Under the pieces are notes generated by a model. The model was not told the origin of the DNA and ran no database searches. It was given only the letters and a program-made list of their open reading frames with translations. The position numbers were made by a program, and so were the translations under genes. A stretch of 64,000 nt of DNA from Pegea sp. RAD2-039 (taxonomy: Eukaryota; Chordata; Thaliacea; Salpida; Salpidae), in contig JAQGEQ010000081.1 in assembly GCA_034620365.1 (NCBI GenBank), positions 310,001 to 374,000 on the forward strand, read 5' to 3'. Shown in pieces: positions 13,069 through 24,994 of this stretch; positions within the stretch are counted from its first letter, which is position 1, and every line of letters starts with the position of its first letter.

Positions 13069-16000
13069 ATATCCAAAATAATACACGTATAGTAATCAAT
13101 AACTAAAATTTATGTAAACTTTTTGAATTAACAATTTAATACAAGAGCATTCTAATAGCATAATTTTTAACTTTTATTTTGCTTTTTTTAATATTAAAAT
13201 ATAAATTATATCTGATTGATGCTTAGCGAAATTTTGAAATAAAATTTTTTGGTTAATTTTCTAGATAGAAAAGAATAGCACTACAAAATATGAAATTAAT
13301 TTTTTTTGACAATTTTCTAATTCAAGTTGTTATCAATTTATAGATTATTTTTCTACTAGCTAGAATCCAATAAGTTTGCAACAACTAGCGTATTTGCTAA
13401 TTTATCAACAAAAGTAAACTTTGAAGATAAATTATAAAGATTCTAAAACTTTTTGTTGAATTTCGTAAACAAAAAACTTTTTCTAACGGAAGAAAAAAAA
13501 CATAGTTGATAACTGACAGCTATAACTGTTGTTTGTTTTGACTTATATAGATTTTTGAATAAGAAAATGATTTATTCTTTATGGAAACTGATCTAAAAAT
13601 TGAACTTTTGCTTCCTATTGATTTATTATGTTTAAATCAAAAACAATCTTGAAGCACACAAATCATTAATAACAGAAGTTGTTCATGACAATTGTAATAG
13701 TATTATTAATTTGTTTTAGATGCTTTATTGAACTTTGCTCAAGTATATCGTTGACTGGCAATTTTTTAACACGATTGTCACTACAAAAGTAAGCAGTTAA
13801 ACAGTCTAGAATTAATTCTATAGAAGCTAAATGCAACAGTTTAATATCGAATTGTACTTAACAAAAATACCATTGTTTTAAAATAGTTTTTGAGAATAAG
13901 AAATAAAAAATAGTTAAAAAAAAGTACCAACAGCGACAACTAGCGGATGCTGTGATATACAAATAACTGGTTTGATTTTTAAGAAACAAAACAAGTTAAA
14001 CCAAGCTAAAAACAAACAACTCGCTTTGTTTTAATATCACCGAACATTTGTATAGAAAATAAAATCAGCCCTTAAATTTTTTGCCGATATTTAATGCTAA
14101 ATTAAAGCGATTAAAATAATTTCCCACAAGTAGTAGATGTAAACTTTTGCCAATTTCTTCAATAATTCTTTTTTAATTTAAAATACAAACTTAGTCAGCA
14201 AAATTTATATTTTAAAAAAGTTAGTAAGTAAAAGAAGTTGAAATTACCCAAGGGCTTTGAGCTCTGAAAAATCAATTTATAACGATTTCAAGGTTTTCTC
14301 AGTATACACCACAAACAGAAGTTTATAAGAAGCTCTTTTATAGTTATATACGGAGTGGAGGAGATTTGGTGCATCGTTCCGTTTCAGTCGATTGAACTGA
14401 TAACAGATTAATTAGAAGTTGAATGAATTTCAACAAACTTTAATCAATATTACCGAACAGTGTATCAACTACTACTGTTTATCTTGCACATGGTTTCCTC
14501 ATCTAATATTCAAACGCAAAAAAATGGTAAAATGTATTCCACATTTGTAGTTTCATTCATAAAAGAATTTAAACCATACCTGATTTTTTAAAGCTTAGAT
14601 TGACTCTCTATGGGATTCTTTTAAATAGAAAGTAGATTTTGTAATAGTAAATAGAGATTAAGATCTGAAAAAAAAAACTTATTATCGTTTGTTTTGATTA
14701 TAAGTAGCTTATTTAGCTGTTTTGAAATTTTTATTATTAGTTAATATATTATTAGATGATATTCTAAATGAAATTGCTTGTTTCTAAGTTTAAAATGGTT
14801 ATCATTTAAGTTTAATTTTCATGACCCTATCTACTTTTTTCAGAATTTAGTTAGACTTACTGTTATTTATAACCATTTGTTTGGCAATTAATTTTTTTAT
14901 TATTAGAAATCTATTTTTTCCATAGAAATTCTTCAACATTACTATTTGTAACTTAATTGTCTGAAAAGTATTCATAAAATAATCAAATCTTTCTCATTTT
15001 TTCACAAAATGAGCTTAATTGTTAATTTATAAACATTTATTTATTATTATGTTTGTTTGGATCAACATTACTTAGACGTAGTAGTTAATCAAAATGTAAA
15101 TCATATTTAAATATAAACATCAACTTAGTGTTTATAAAATTTTTATATATTCTGCATTAAGTAAATTTATTAAGCATAAAATAGAGCGGAATTAATTTAT
15201 GATTCAAAATTCATTTCTGGAAAAGAACTTTCAAACTTTTGTTTTTAGAAAAAATTAGATTGTGTATAAATATACATAAATTAAATAAATTTGATTAAAA
15301 ATTCTATTAAAGCGTTTTTCGACTAAATAAAAAATATCTTTTATAAGAATCACAAAGAATCTAATAATATCATAAAATCTCATCTTTCGATACATATATG
15401 TTAAAAAGATGAACAAATAGAACCACCGGAAAATAAAATATTCAGACTTTTTTACACTCACAGTATTTGTTAACCTATTTAAAAACCGGCTTTAATAATA
15501 ATTGATAATCAACAAAATCAACAATGTTTAGAATGTCTGTGTTTTTAAATTCAACTGAATATATCATTTTCAAAATGTTAGTATTAGGAAAAGTGCTTTT
15601 TAAAACTGGTTTACATGGAAAGTAAAATTCTTAAAACAAATTTTTAGAAATAAAGTTTCTTATTTTTTCATTATATATTTTAAAATAGAATTGTCATAAT
15701 TGTAAGTTGAAACAGAGAAAGGTAAATCTCATGAGAACATAAGACAAAAATAAGTTTTATATAAATGACAAAATTATTTTTCTTGATTTGTTTTGAATTA
15801 TTTTCACTAAAAGTGCTTTGTACAGTTTTTATTTTAAGAAATATTTTCCAAGGTTTTATTAATATTCTCGTCAACGCTTTGATTTCAAAAATCAGGTTTT
15901 TTGCAAAAGTTTAAATCTAATTTTAAGCAAATAGTCAAAGTTTTCGATAGTACAATTTTACACAATGTATATTTGAGATGTTTTTCGTTCAACTAAATTA

Positions 16001-16400
16001 AGTTGGCGAATTAAAGAAATGCTGCAACGAATTATAATACTTAAAGAAAGCTGTTTATAGTATACAAAAGTAAATATAAGTTATAATAAATAGTTAAACA
16101 TTGTAGAACAAATATTACACAAGTTTCTGTAATTTCCTTACAACCATTTAGTTATCTAGTTTGCTTTTTTTTGCAAACAGTAATTTTATGTTAAACAATT
16201 TTAAGATGTTGTAAACAAAACAATTAGCATGTCGAAAACTTCTTTCTTATTTTTCAATGTACAAAACTTTATTCCTTAGCAGAAATTAAACAAAGACGCC
16301 ATTATTTATTTTTTATAGGATTTAAGGATTTTATTAAAGATAAAGTCTTTTATAATAGTTCTTAGAGGTTTTAAATCGAAATTAGTATTTTTATTTGAAG
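13069..16400 (+). repeat. segmental duplication D1, copy A
   Basis: Matches 28727-32050 with only sporadic differences from about 13260 to 16150 (for example a 6-base indel near 13560). Short open frames such as 15255-15461 and 15680-15874 are repeated exactly in the partner, but so is the non-coding sequence, so this gives no evidence of selection on protein. Beyond 16400 similarity continues at a clearly lower level. Confidence 0.95.
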
Positions 16401-17434
16401 TGTAATTAACTAATTTTGATAATTTAAAAATTATACTTTTGTTCGAAAATCTTAACTTATATTAATCAATAACAAACATTTATAAAGACTTTTTAATGTA
16501 ATAATTTAGAACAGCAGCCATCTATTAACACAGTATCAGGTCCTTAATTTGCGTTTATTGGCCATTAAAATATAAATTATATCTGATTGAGTTTAGCAAC
16601 TTCTTAGAATAAAATTTCATTGTTAATTTTCTACACAGATAATCATAGCACAAAAAGTATTAAATGAGTATAATTTTGTCCGGAATTTTCCAATTTAAAT
16701 TGTTTTCAAATTCTAGATTATGTTTCTTACTAGCGAAAATCAAATAAGTTTTTAACATATAGCGGATTTTTTAAATTATCAACAAAAGTCATTTTTAAAT
16801 TTAAAGTATAAAGTTTCTAAAAATTTCTTTTTGGGTTTCATAAACAAAAACTTTTCCTAACGAAAGAAACTATTTGTTTGAAAATAGACAGATATAACTG
16901 TTGTCTGTTTTGGCTTAGACAACTTCTTGAATGAGAAAATGATCGGTGTCTATCTTAGAAACTGATCTAAACTTTAAAACTTTTGCTTCGTATTCATTGC
17001 TTGATTTTGGTTAGGTTCAGTTTTTATAACAAATGTTATTTTGAATTATATTTTGTAATCAAATATACTTAAAAGTAAATTGCAATTTCTATAAAAGAAT
17101 ACAAACATCAGATAAAACAAGAAGTTATTACTAGATTTACTGAGTTAAGATGAAATGTAGTAAAAAATTAATACTTTAAAGCAAGTAGAAAGGTTTAGAG
17201 TTATCAAAAAAGTGTTTCTACAAAATAAAATATTTTGATTAGTTTAAAATTATCTTTCTTATTTTTTTGCTACTTGTGCTAAAACACAAAAGCGAGCAAA
17301 ATTATAAATCCAAATGGTATTTTATTTTCAAATAGAATTTGTTTTTTAATTTGTTAAGAAATTGATGAATTAAAGGTCTGAAATTAGAATTTCACCAAAA
17401 CTGACATGCTTTTAAATAATTATGCTTTTAATTC

Positions 17435-17552
17435 AACTGAATGTATCAGTTTCCAAATTCCATTTTCAAGAATCGAGTGATAGAAAATGTCAGTTGAATA
17501 AATCCAGCCTTATTAGTAAAGCTGTTTCAATCTTATGTTTGTGGGTTAAAAC
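17435..17552 (+). ncRNA. P-B cassette f
   Basis: Palindrome with loop ATGTA, spacer 72 nt. Hairpin arms GTTTCAATCT and GGGTTAAAAC (9 of 10), where a G-U pair is replaced by A-U. Confidence 0.35.
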
Positions 17553-17599
17553 GAAAAAAAGTAAACTTGATGAAAGAAAAACAAAATATTAAAAATAAA

Positions 17600-17644
17600 T
17601 TAATAATAGTATTAGTAATAACATTAATAATAATAATAATAATT
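17600..17644 (+). repeat. imperfect AAT microsatellite
   Basis: Runs of TAATAATAG and ATTAATAATAATAATAAT directly after cassette f. Confidence 0.8.
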
Positions 17645-18061
17645 ATGTAGTAATTTTCATCCATATTATTTTTGATCTTGAATTGTAGTTTTCGATTTAT
17701 ACTTAAAAATAAAGAAAAAATAATTTTTTAGTAGATTATATAAGTGAAAATTGATATCTGTCTACAATATTAATAATTGAAAAGAATGTATGTGTTAAAG
17801 AGAAACCAATGTAATCAAATACTCCTTGTCTGAATAGAGTTAAAATTAGATACAGAAAAGCATAGAGCAAACAATAATAAAATTACTTTTTTTAACCATT
17901 TTCCAATTAAAGTTGGTATCAATTTATAATTTATATTTTTACTAGCTAAAATCAAATAAGTTTGCAACAACTAGCGTATTTGCCAATTTATCAACAAAAG
18001 TAAACTTTGAAGGTAAATTATAAAGATTGTAAAATTTTTTGTTGAATTTCTTAAACAAAAG

Positions 18062-18630
18062 ATTTTTTCTAACGGAAGAAAAAAACATAGTTGAAAACTG
18101 GCAGCTATAACTGTTGTTTGTTTTGACTTTTATAGCTTTTCTAAATAAGAAAATGATTTGTTCATCATGGAAAGTAATCTAAAAGATAATCTATTGCTTC
18201 GTATTCATTTCTTATGTTTATAAATAAAAACAATCTTAAAGCAGACTAATCATTAATGACAGAAATTGTTCATGACAATTGTAATAGTATTTTTAACTTG
18301 TTTTAGAAACTTTATTAAATTTATTGAATTCGTTTAACAAACATTTATTTCGAACGGAAGAAAAATACATAGTTCATAACTGACAGCTATAACTTCTGTC
18401 TGTTTTGACTTTTATAGCTTTTTGAATGAGAAAATGATTTGTTCATCATGGAAAGTGATCTAAAAGATAAACTTTTGCTTCGTATTGATTTATTATGTTT
18501 ATATCAAGAACAAACGTGACGCACACAAATCATTAATGACAGAAGTTGTTCATGACAATTGTAATAGTATTATTAACTTGTTTTAGAAACTTTATTAAAT
18601 TTGTTCAAGTATATCTTTGACATGTAATTC
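18062..18630 (+). repeat. tandem duplication of the alpha-beta module
   Basis: The alpha tag (CAGCTATAACT) occurs near 18100 and 18384, and beta (GTTCATGACAATTGTAATAG) near 18268 and 18550, so a unit of about 280 bp is present twice. The second alpha reads CTTCTGTC where most copies read GTTGTTTG. Confidence 0.75.
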
Positions 18631-20160
18631 ATTAATAAGATTTAATTTATTTGTCAATAATAAGATTGTCAGTACAAAAGTAAGGGGTTAAAGAGTCTAA
18701 AATTAATTCTATGAGAGCTAAGTGCCACAGTTTAATATCGAATCGTACTAAAGAAAAAAATTCTGGTCTTAAAATGGTTTGTCAGAATGAGAAATCGAAT
18801 TAAAAAAATATATATTTTACCAACAGCGACAGCTAGCGGATGTTGTGATTTACAAATAACTTGTCTGATTTTTAAGAAACAAAAAAAGATTAAACTAAAC
18901 GAATAGCAAACATCTCGCTTGAACTCGTTATTACCGAACGTTTGTATAAAAAATCAAATCGGCGTTTAAATTAATTGCTGATATTTTATGTTAAATTAAT
19001 GCAATTAAAATAATTTTCCACACGTAGTAGATGTAACCTTTTGCCAATTTCTTCAATAGTTCCCTTTTAATTTAAAATACACATTTAGTCAGCAAAATTT
19101 ATATTTTAGAATAGTTAGTGAGTAAACAAAAGTTGAAACTAGCCAAGGACTTTGATCTCTGAAAAATTAATTTATAACGATTTCAAGGTTTTACCAGTTT
19201 ACACCACAAACAGTAGATTATAAGAAGATTATAAATAGCTTTATACTGACTGAAAGAGATTAGGTACAACGTTCTGATTTGTTTGATTGACTAAATATCA
19301 TATTAATTTGAAGTTGAATGAATTTCAACAAAACTGTAATCAATATTACCAAGCAGTGTATCAACTGCTACCTTTTAACTTGCATATGGTTTCCTGGTAT
19401 AATTTTCAAACGCAAAAAATAGGCTGTTATCGTTTATAAAAGAAACTAGACCATACTTAACTTTTTAAAGCTTAGATTAACTCTCTATAGGATTTTTTAA
19501 ACCGAAAATCGATTTTATAAAAGTAAATAGAGATTGAGAATTGAAAAAAAAATTAACGTATTAGCGATTCGTTTGGATTATAAGTAGCTTGCTTGGCTGT
19601 TTTGAAATTTTTATTATTAGTTAATATATTATTAGATGATATTTTAAATGAAATTGCTTGTTTCTAAGTTTAAAATGATTATCATTTAGGTTTAATTTTT
19701 TATGACCTTATCAACTTTTTTTAGAATTTACTTAGACTTAGTGTTATTTATAACCATTTGTATGACAATTAATTTTTTTATTATTAGTAAATTTACTTTT
19801 TTCATGAAAATTCTTCAACATTACTATTTGTAACTTAATTGTCTGAAAAGTATTCACAAAATAAACAAATCTTTCTCATTTTTCCACAAAATGAGCTTAA
19901 TTGTTAATTTATAAACATTTATTTATTATTATGTTTGTTTGGATCAACATTACTTAGACGTAGTCGTTAATCAAGAAGAAAACCTTTTTAAATGCAAACA
20001 TTAACCCAATATTTAATAAAAATTTCAATATTCGGCATTATCTTAATATAATTAGCATAAAATAGAGCGGAATTTACTTATGATTCAAAATTCATTTCTG
20101 GAAAAGAGTTTTAATCTTTTATTTTTAGAAAAAATTCAGATTTTGTAAACATAACTAAAT

Positions 20161-20231
20161 CTACCTCGGTGGGAATCCAACTCGCCCTTGCAGCTTGGTA
20201 GGCGTGAAATCTACCACTGAACCACAAATGC
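20161..20231 (-). repeat. tRNA-like (Gly-type) element, copy 2
   Basis: Same 71-nt element with substitutions in the anticodon-loop side (CTTGG for CGTGG) and in the D-arm side. Flanks match those of the copies at 2.5 and 47.3 kb. Confidence 0.6.
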
Positions 20232-20780
20232 TGTCGAATGACAAAATTTTTTAATAGTACAAATTATATCAGAACTTTGTACATAAACAAACAAATCAAG
20301 CAAAAAATTTGTTAAATTTGTAGAATTATTGCAACTTGTATTATTTTTCTGTGATAGAACTATTTATTTCAGTTAGTTAAGTAATCACTATTTTAATAAA
20401 CTAATAACTTTATAAAATCTGATTTTTTTAATTTAAAGAAAAGTCAAAAGACCAAACATTATCTTTCGAACGTGGTTTCAAAGCATTTTTGTAAAATTCA
20501 AGAACAGCAATTTTTTCTGCTTTAAGTTTTATGTAGGTGTAAAAAATAAACATAAACAAATACCGAAAGAAAGACAATTCAGAATGACAAGCACCAGACA
20601 ACAAGTACAATAAGACAATTCCTTCACTTTTACCAATTACTAATCTCGTTAGAAGCGACTTTGACAAGATTTGGTAGCTTTAATATCAACTGAAAAAAGT
20701 GAGACCTTAGTAAGCGACTTCCCTAATAATTAAAATTCATCAAAACAAACATTCTGTTGAAAAACTATGCATTTAAATTC

Positions 20781-20900
20781 AACTGAATGTATCAGTTTCT
20801 AAATGAATTCATGATAAGAGAAATGATACACGTAAGGTCAACTTGGGAAACATAATTATTTATATTAACCTGTTTTTGTCTCATATTTGTGGGTTAAAAC
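20781..20900 (+). ncRNA. P-B cassette g
   Basis: Palindrome with loop ATGTA, spacer 74 nt. Hairpin arms GTTTTTGTCT and GGGTTAAAAC (9 of 10). Spacer ends resemble cassettes a, l and m; its middle does not. Confidence 0.35.
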
Positions 20901-21597
20901 AGAAAAAAGTAAAGTTCTTAAAAAAACATTTAAAAATAAAGTTTTTAGTTATTCGTATTATTTTTTTAGATTCAATTATAGTTTTTGATTTATACTTACA
21001 AACCAAAAAAACTACAATTTCTTAGTAAATGTTATATGTAAAAAGTAATACCTGTTTCTTTTACTCAAGTTAGAAAAGAATGTATTTGTTATAGAGAAGT
21101 GAATGTAATGAAGTACTTCTTGTCTTATTAGAGTTGAAATTAGATGTTGAGTAGTAAATTCACTTTTAACGAGTAAGTTTATGGGGTGAGCTCACATTAC
21201 ATCGCAATGGTTGGAGCTGGTAAAGCACTTCATTGTTTAAAAAAGTATAAAATAAAATTGCGTAAGAGTAAAAGGTTTTTTTTAAGTAATAATATTTTGT
21301 CAAAATTATGTAATACTTACTATTTATAAAAACACATTTCCATTTATCTTCACTAGGATTAGCATATTTATGATAATATAAACAATGAAAATAAGTTTCC
21401 ACGCGCAATAGCTGTAGAATTTTGCTAATTTCATCAATAATTTTTATTAAATTTAAAAAGTACTCTTACTCAGTACAAATATTATATTTTTTATGTGTTA
21501 AAAAATAAAATAAAGTTGAAATCATCCAAGGGTATTGAGTTCGGATAAGATGATTATTAACGAATTCAATTTTTTACCAGTTTACACCACAAACTTT

Positions 21598-21625
21598 ATT
21601 ATACAAACACTATTATACAAACACT
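21598..21625 (+). repeat. 14-bp tandem duplication
   Basis: ATTATACAAACACT twice in a row; the second block copy has it once. Confidence 0.85.
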
Positions 21626-22656
21626 ATACTCCATTTCTCATAATTGAATAGCTTTGAACGAATTTGGAGTTGAATAAATTTCAATAAACTTCAATTAAAA
21701 TTTCCAAGAAGATATATGGTCATAATGCTAAATTTAATTTTTTTAATCTCAATTTGATATTCAACTTCTGGATTAAAACTTTTTATTAAATAATATTTTG
21801 AAACTTAATTAGTAACCAAATATATTTAAAAGCAACTTTTAAAGTGACTTTTTAAAGCTTAGATTAACTCTCTTTAGGATTTTTTTTAACAAAAAGTCGA
21901 TTTTGTAATAGTAAATAGCCATAAAATTTTATATAAAAATTAACAACTTAATGTCTGTTTTATATTAAGGGTATCGTATTTGACTTTTGTGAATCACGAA
22001 ATTTGGTAATTTTTTTATTTTACTTATAAAAACAGACACAAAAATAATTAAGTTTATTAAAATACATAATCTTCCTCATTATAAACAACAAAAATTCAAC
22101 ATCAATTTTGTGCTAGCAAGTATAGCTGTTATAAAATTTAAATGATTAATAAATATATTATTAGAAAACATATAATATAAAAATTTTTGCTTCTATGTTT
22201 GGAATGACAAAACATTTAAGAAGTTTAGAAGTTTTCTTTTAACTCGAAATTTGTTTAAATACTTTTCTGACTTTTCAAAAATTTATCTTATCTTTCTTGA
22301 CTTAGGTAGAGCTCCATAATGAGGCTGGTAAATTTTAGATTTGAAATCAAAAAAATTGGATCATCTTATATTAAACTTCTTTAGGTATCTCTATTACTAA
22401 CCAAAATATTTTCTGTGTGAACTTACTTTGTAAAATTTTATCTTATCATAGTCTAATGGAAAACAAAACGATCAAACATTGTTTGTACATACCGCTGTCA
22501 AAAGTATTTTTAAAAATTCTTTTAAAAGCTCAGGAACAAAAAGTGAAGGAACTAACCACACATCTTTAAAAAAAGTAATCTTCAGAATCATTGAAATATA
22601 ATTTGAATAAATCGTTTACGGATTTTAATCAAATTGGCGTTTTATGAATAAGAATG

Positions 22657-22662
22657 TTTATT
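22657..22662 (-). promoter_or_regulatory. candidate polyadenylation signal of zinc-finger gene 1
   Basis: AATAAA on the minus strand about 100 nt past the stop codon. It is conserved at the same distance in the second copy. In DNA this A+T-rich the hexamer is common, so position and conservation are the only support. Confidence 0.4.
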
Positions 22663-22761
22663 TAAAAAAAAGTTATTCACGAAAAATTCTAATCAAGTTT
22701 GACTCTTATACGTACTTTCATGACAAAATAGATGTGTTTTGATTGAAATTGTGCAAATGAT

Positions 22762-23376
22762 CTATTTAACAGATTTAATAAAGTGAGTTTTTTCATGACG
22801 ATTGACAGTTGACTTCTCAGAAAATCTTTTTCCACATACATCACACTGGAATGGCTTTTCACCGGTGTGAGTTCTTTCATGAATACCAATAGTTGACTTC
22901 CGAGTAAACCTTTTTCCACACACCTCACACTGGAATGGCCTTTCACCAGTGTGAGTTCTTTCATGGCTATCCATAGTTGACTTCAGAGAAAATCTTTTTC
23001 TACATACATCACACTGGAATGGCCTTTCACCGGTGTGAGTTCTTTCATGATTAGCAAGAGATGATTTTTGAGAAAAGCATCGCAGGCAAACAGCACACTC
23101 GAAAGGCTTTTCACCGGTGTGAATTCTTTCATGAGACTTCAGATTTGATTCAAACTTAAATCTTTTCTCACATACAAAACATTCAAACGTTGCCTTTGCA
23201 CTACCCTGAGATGATAATATTTTCTTGTTAGTTTTGTTTCCTTCTCGCTTAGTTTGCAAATTAGACTTGTCAGTAGTCTTCATACGATACCACATCAATC
23301 TCTGTTTAGGATATTCAACATTTAAGTTTGATGATTTTCTTTCCTGGTTAATTGCATTGTTTTGTCTCTCATCCAT
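22762..23376 (-). CDS. C2H2 zinc-finger protein, five fingers (paralogue 1)
   Basis: Open frame of 204 aa without introns. Five tandem C2H2 fingers occupy about residues 64-199, each of the form C-x2-C-x12-H-x3-H, joined by HTGEKPF or HTGERPF linkers. Such arrays normally bind DNA in the nucleus. Predicted helix contacts (-1,2,3,6) are F/S/N/S, Q/S/S/N, L/S/T/S, R/S/T/I and E/S/T/R. The first 63 residues are basic and polar, contain the string RLMWYRMKTT, and match no domain I know (no KRAB, SCAN or BTB seen). The start is the ATG encoding MDERQNN: an in-frame stop lies just upstream and the same start is conserved in the second copy. Two fingers carry HTGERPF linkers where the paralogue has HTGEKPF. 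Target and function are unknown; an upstream non-coding exon cannot be excluded. Confidence 0.85.
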   Translation of the reverse strand: MDERQNNAINQERKSSNLNVEYPKQRLMWYRMKTTDKSNLQTKREGNKTNKKILSSQGSAKATFECFVCEKRFKFESNLKSHERIHTGEKPFECAVCLRCFSQKSSLANHERTHTGERPFQCDVCRKRFSLKSTMDSHERTHTGERPFQCEVCGKRFTRKSTIGIHERTHTGEKPFQCDVCGKRFSEKSTVNRHEKTHFIKSVK

Positions 23377-24965
23377 ATTAAAGAAAACGTAATTTTTTTA
23401 AATCCTTATGTTCTTTTAAGGGGAAAACTGAAAGTTTTTCCTATGAACAAGATTTTTTTGAAAGTTCAAAAACTATTAAATTTAAAAACAGTTTAATACA
23501 TAAGTAGGCTTATTCTTTAATTGTTTTTTTTAACAATATGTTGCAAGTTTGTAAAGTTATTTTAATAACAACAATAAAAAATCTTTTAAGAATTTTACTA
23601 AATAGTTAAATGTTAATCAACTAATAACAAACAAAAGTAAAACTAATACAAAATAAACACAAATTAAACAATGATAGAGTATAGTTTGCACTCTGTTTTC
23701 AAAAGTAAATCTTCTCACTGGAAAGTCAAAGAAAGCTTTTAACAATATCTATAAATAAGGAAAATCTTTTCAACACGTTTATATTTTTACTTTCTTGAAT
23801 TGATAATTTGATTTGATTTTTGTGAATGTTTTCTGCTGTAAAATCATTTGTAATCTAGCTTATAGCTTATTTTGATTTACTTCTGTGAAACAACAATTCT
23901 CATTTTTTTTCAAAAATTTTTCCATATCAATAAGCAAGCGATATACATATTGCTTGGGATAAATTATTATATCTGTATTATAAATAAACTGGAACGTTTT
24001 GGTTTGAATACTTAACATCTTTTATGAAAGTAAAAACTATAATGTATAAATATACAATTAGCGAGACATTACACTCCAGTATACCGATAAATCCCGCAAA
24101 CAGACTTCAAACAAATTCTCTTAAAGTCAATTGAGTAATCTCAGTCCTTAGTTAATGTTTTCAACAGAAATAACTTTTAAATTTTACTGGGAAATTTCTT
24201 ACGGACAATACATGTAATATAATATTAAGATTATTCTTCCTAAAAATGTTATTTTAAGATTTTCTAAACTTTCTCTTTCAATACACAATACAATTAAGAT
24301 TATATTTTTTTTTATTCATAACCTTAAACTTATTCAAATAGAATGTTTTATCTCTAATATAACCAGAAAGGAAATTGCAAACTATATTAAGAAACTCACA
24401 TTAAACTTTTTTTTATTAAGAAAAGAGATGAATATATTAAATGTAAGTTACCTCTATTAAAAAAGAATGAAATTCAATATAACATAAAAGCTTACAACTA
24501 TCCCAAGTAATCGAAGTAAAACATAATTTTCTTAATTTGAATTTTGTTTAAATAATGTTATTTGAAAGCGTTTCTGTCTGTAATAAACAACAATCAGTAG
24601 TCGAACATTTTGTCAGTTAAGCTGTTGAACAAAATCTCTAGAAATATCTTGTAAAACAATAATCCGAAATTCTTTATCTACTGATAATTCAAAATTATAT
24701 AATAGTACATACAAATCAAAGATAACAGAAGCTGTTTATGACAAGTGTAATAATATTATTAACTTATTACTAAAAACTTTTAATCTTTTACAAACAGTCA
24801 GTACAAAACTAGGTAATTAAGTAGTCTAAATTGAATTCTATCATTGCTAAGCGCAAGAACCTGTTATTAAACTGTTGTGAGAAAATGTCCATCTTGTAAT
24901 ACAAAAACAATTTATCAATAAAAGAAATTAAAAAAAAGGGAAAAATAATAATGTTTCAGTGAACT

Positions 24966-24994
24966 ATTAACAGCAACAACTAGCAATTGTTAAT
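24966..24994 (+). repeat. delta core with compensatory stem change
   Basis: Arms ATTAACA (24966-24972) and TGTTAAT (24988-24994) pair perfectly over 7 bp, whereas the family consensus is CAACA/TGTTG. The C-G pair has become T-A on both sides. Confidence 0.55.

Larger units (their letters stand above)
16400..18061 (+). repeat. diverged continuation of D1 plus cassette f
   Basis: 16560-17450 is related to 32820-33690 and 44215-44730. An AAT-type simple repeat lies at about 17600-17644. 17880-18060 re-enters the alpha-side sequence (CTAGCTAAAATCAAATAAG). Confidence 0.7.
18630..21530 (+). repeat. D4 copy 2 with tRNA-like element, cassette g and iota
   Basis: Gamma, delta (18829), epsilon, zeta, the tRNA-like copy 2, the tract AAGCACCAGACAACAAGTAC, cassette g, then iota near 21185 and an epsilon-like tract. 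From about 19560 it parallels 1970-3900 and 46680-48280. Confidence 0.8.
21531..24390 (+). repeat. segmental duplication D2, copy A (carries zinc-finger gene 1)
   Basis: Collinear with 61055-64000. Differences include a tandem ATTATACAAACACT at 21598-21625 that is single in the partner, and the different number of finger codons. Flanks of the gene are A+T-rich with no other frame. The homology reaches the end of the window, so its right limit is unknown. Confidence 0.92.

Noticed and set aside
15255-15461. Conserved 68-codon frame, identical at 30906-31112
   Set aside because: The whole surrounding block is near-identical between the copies, so identity says nothing about coding. The frame is short, hydrophobic and A+T-driven.
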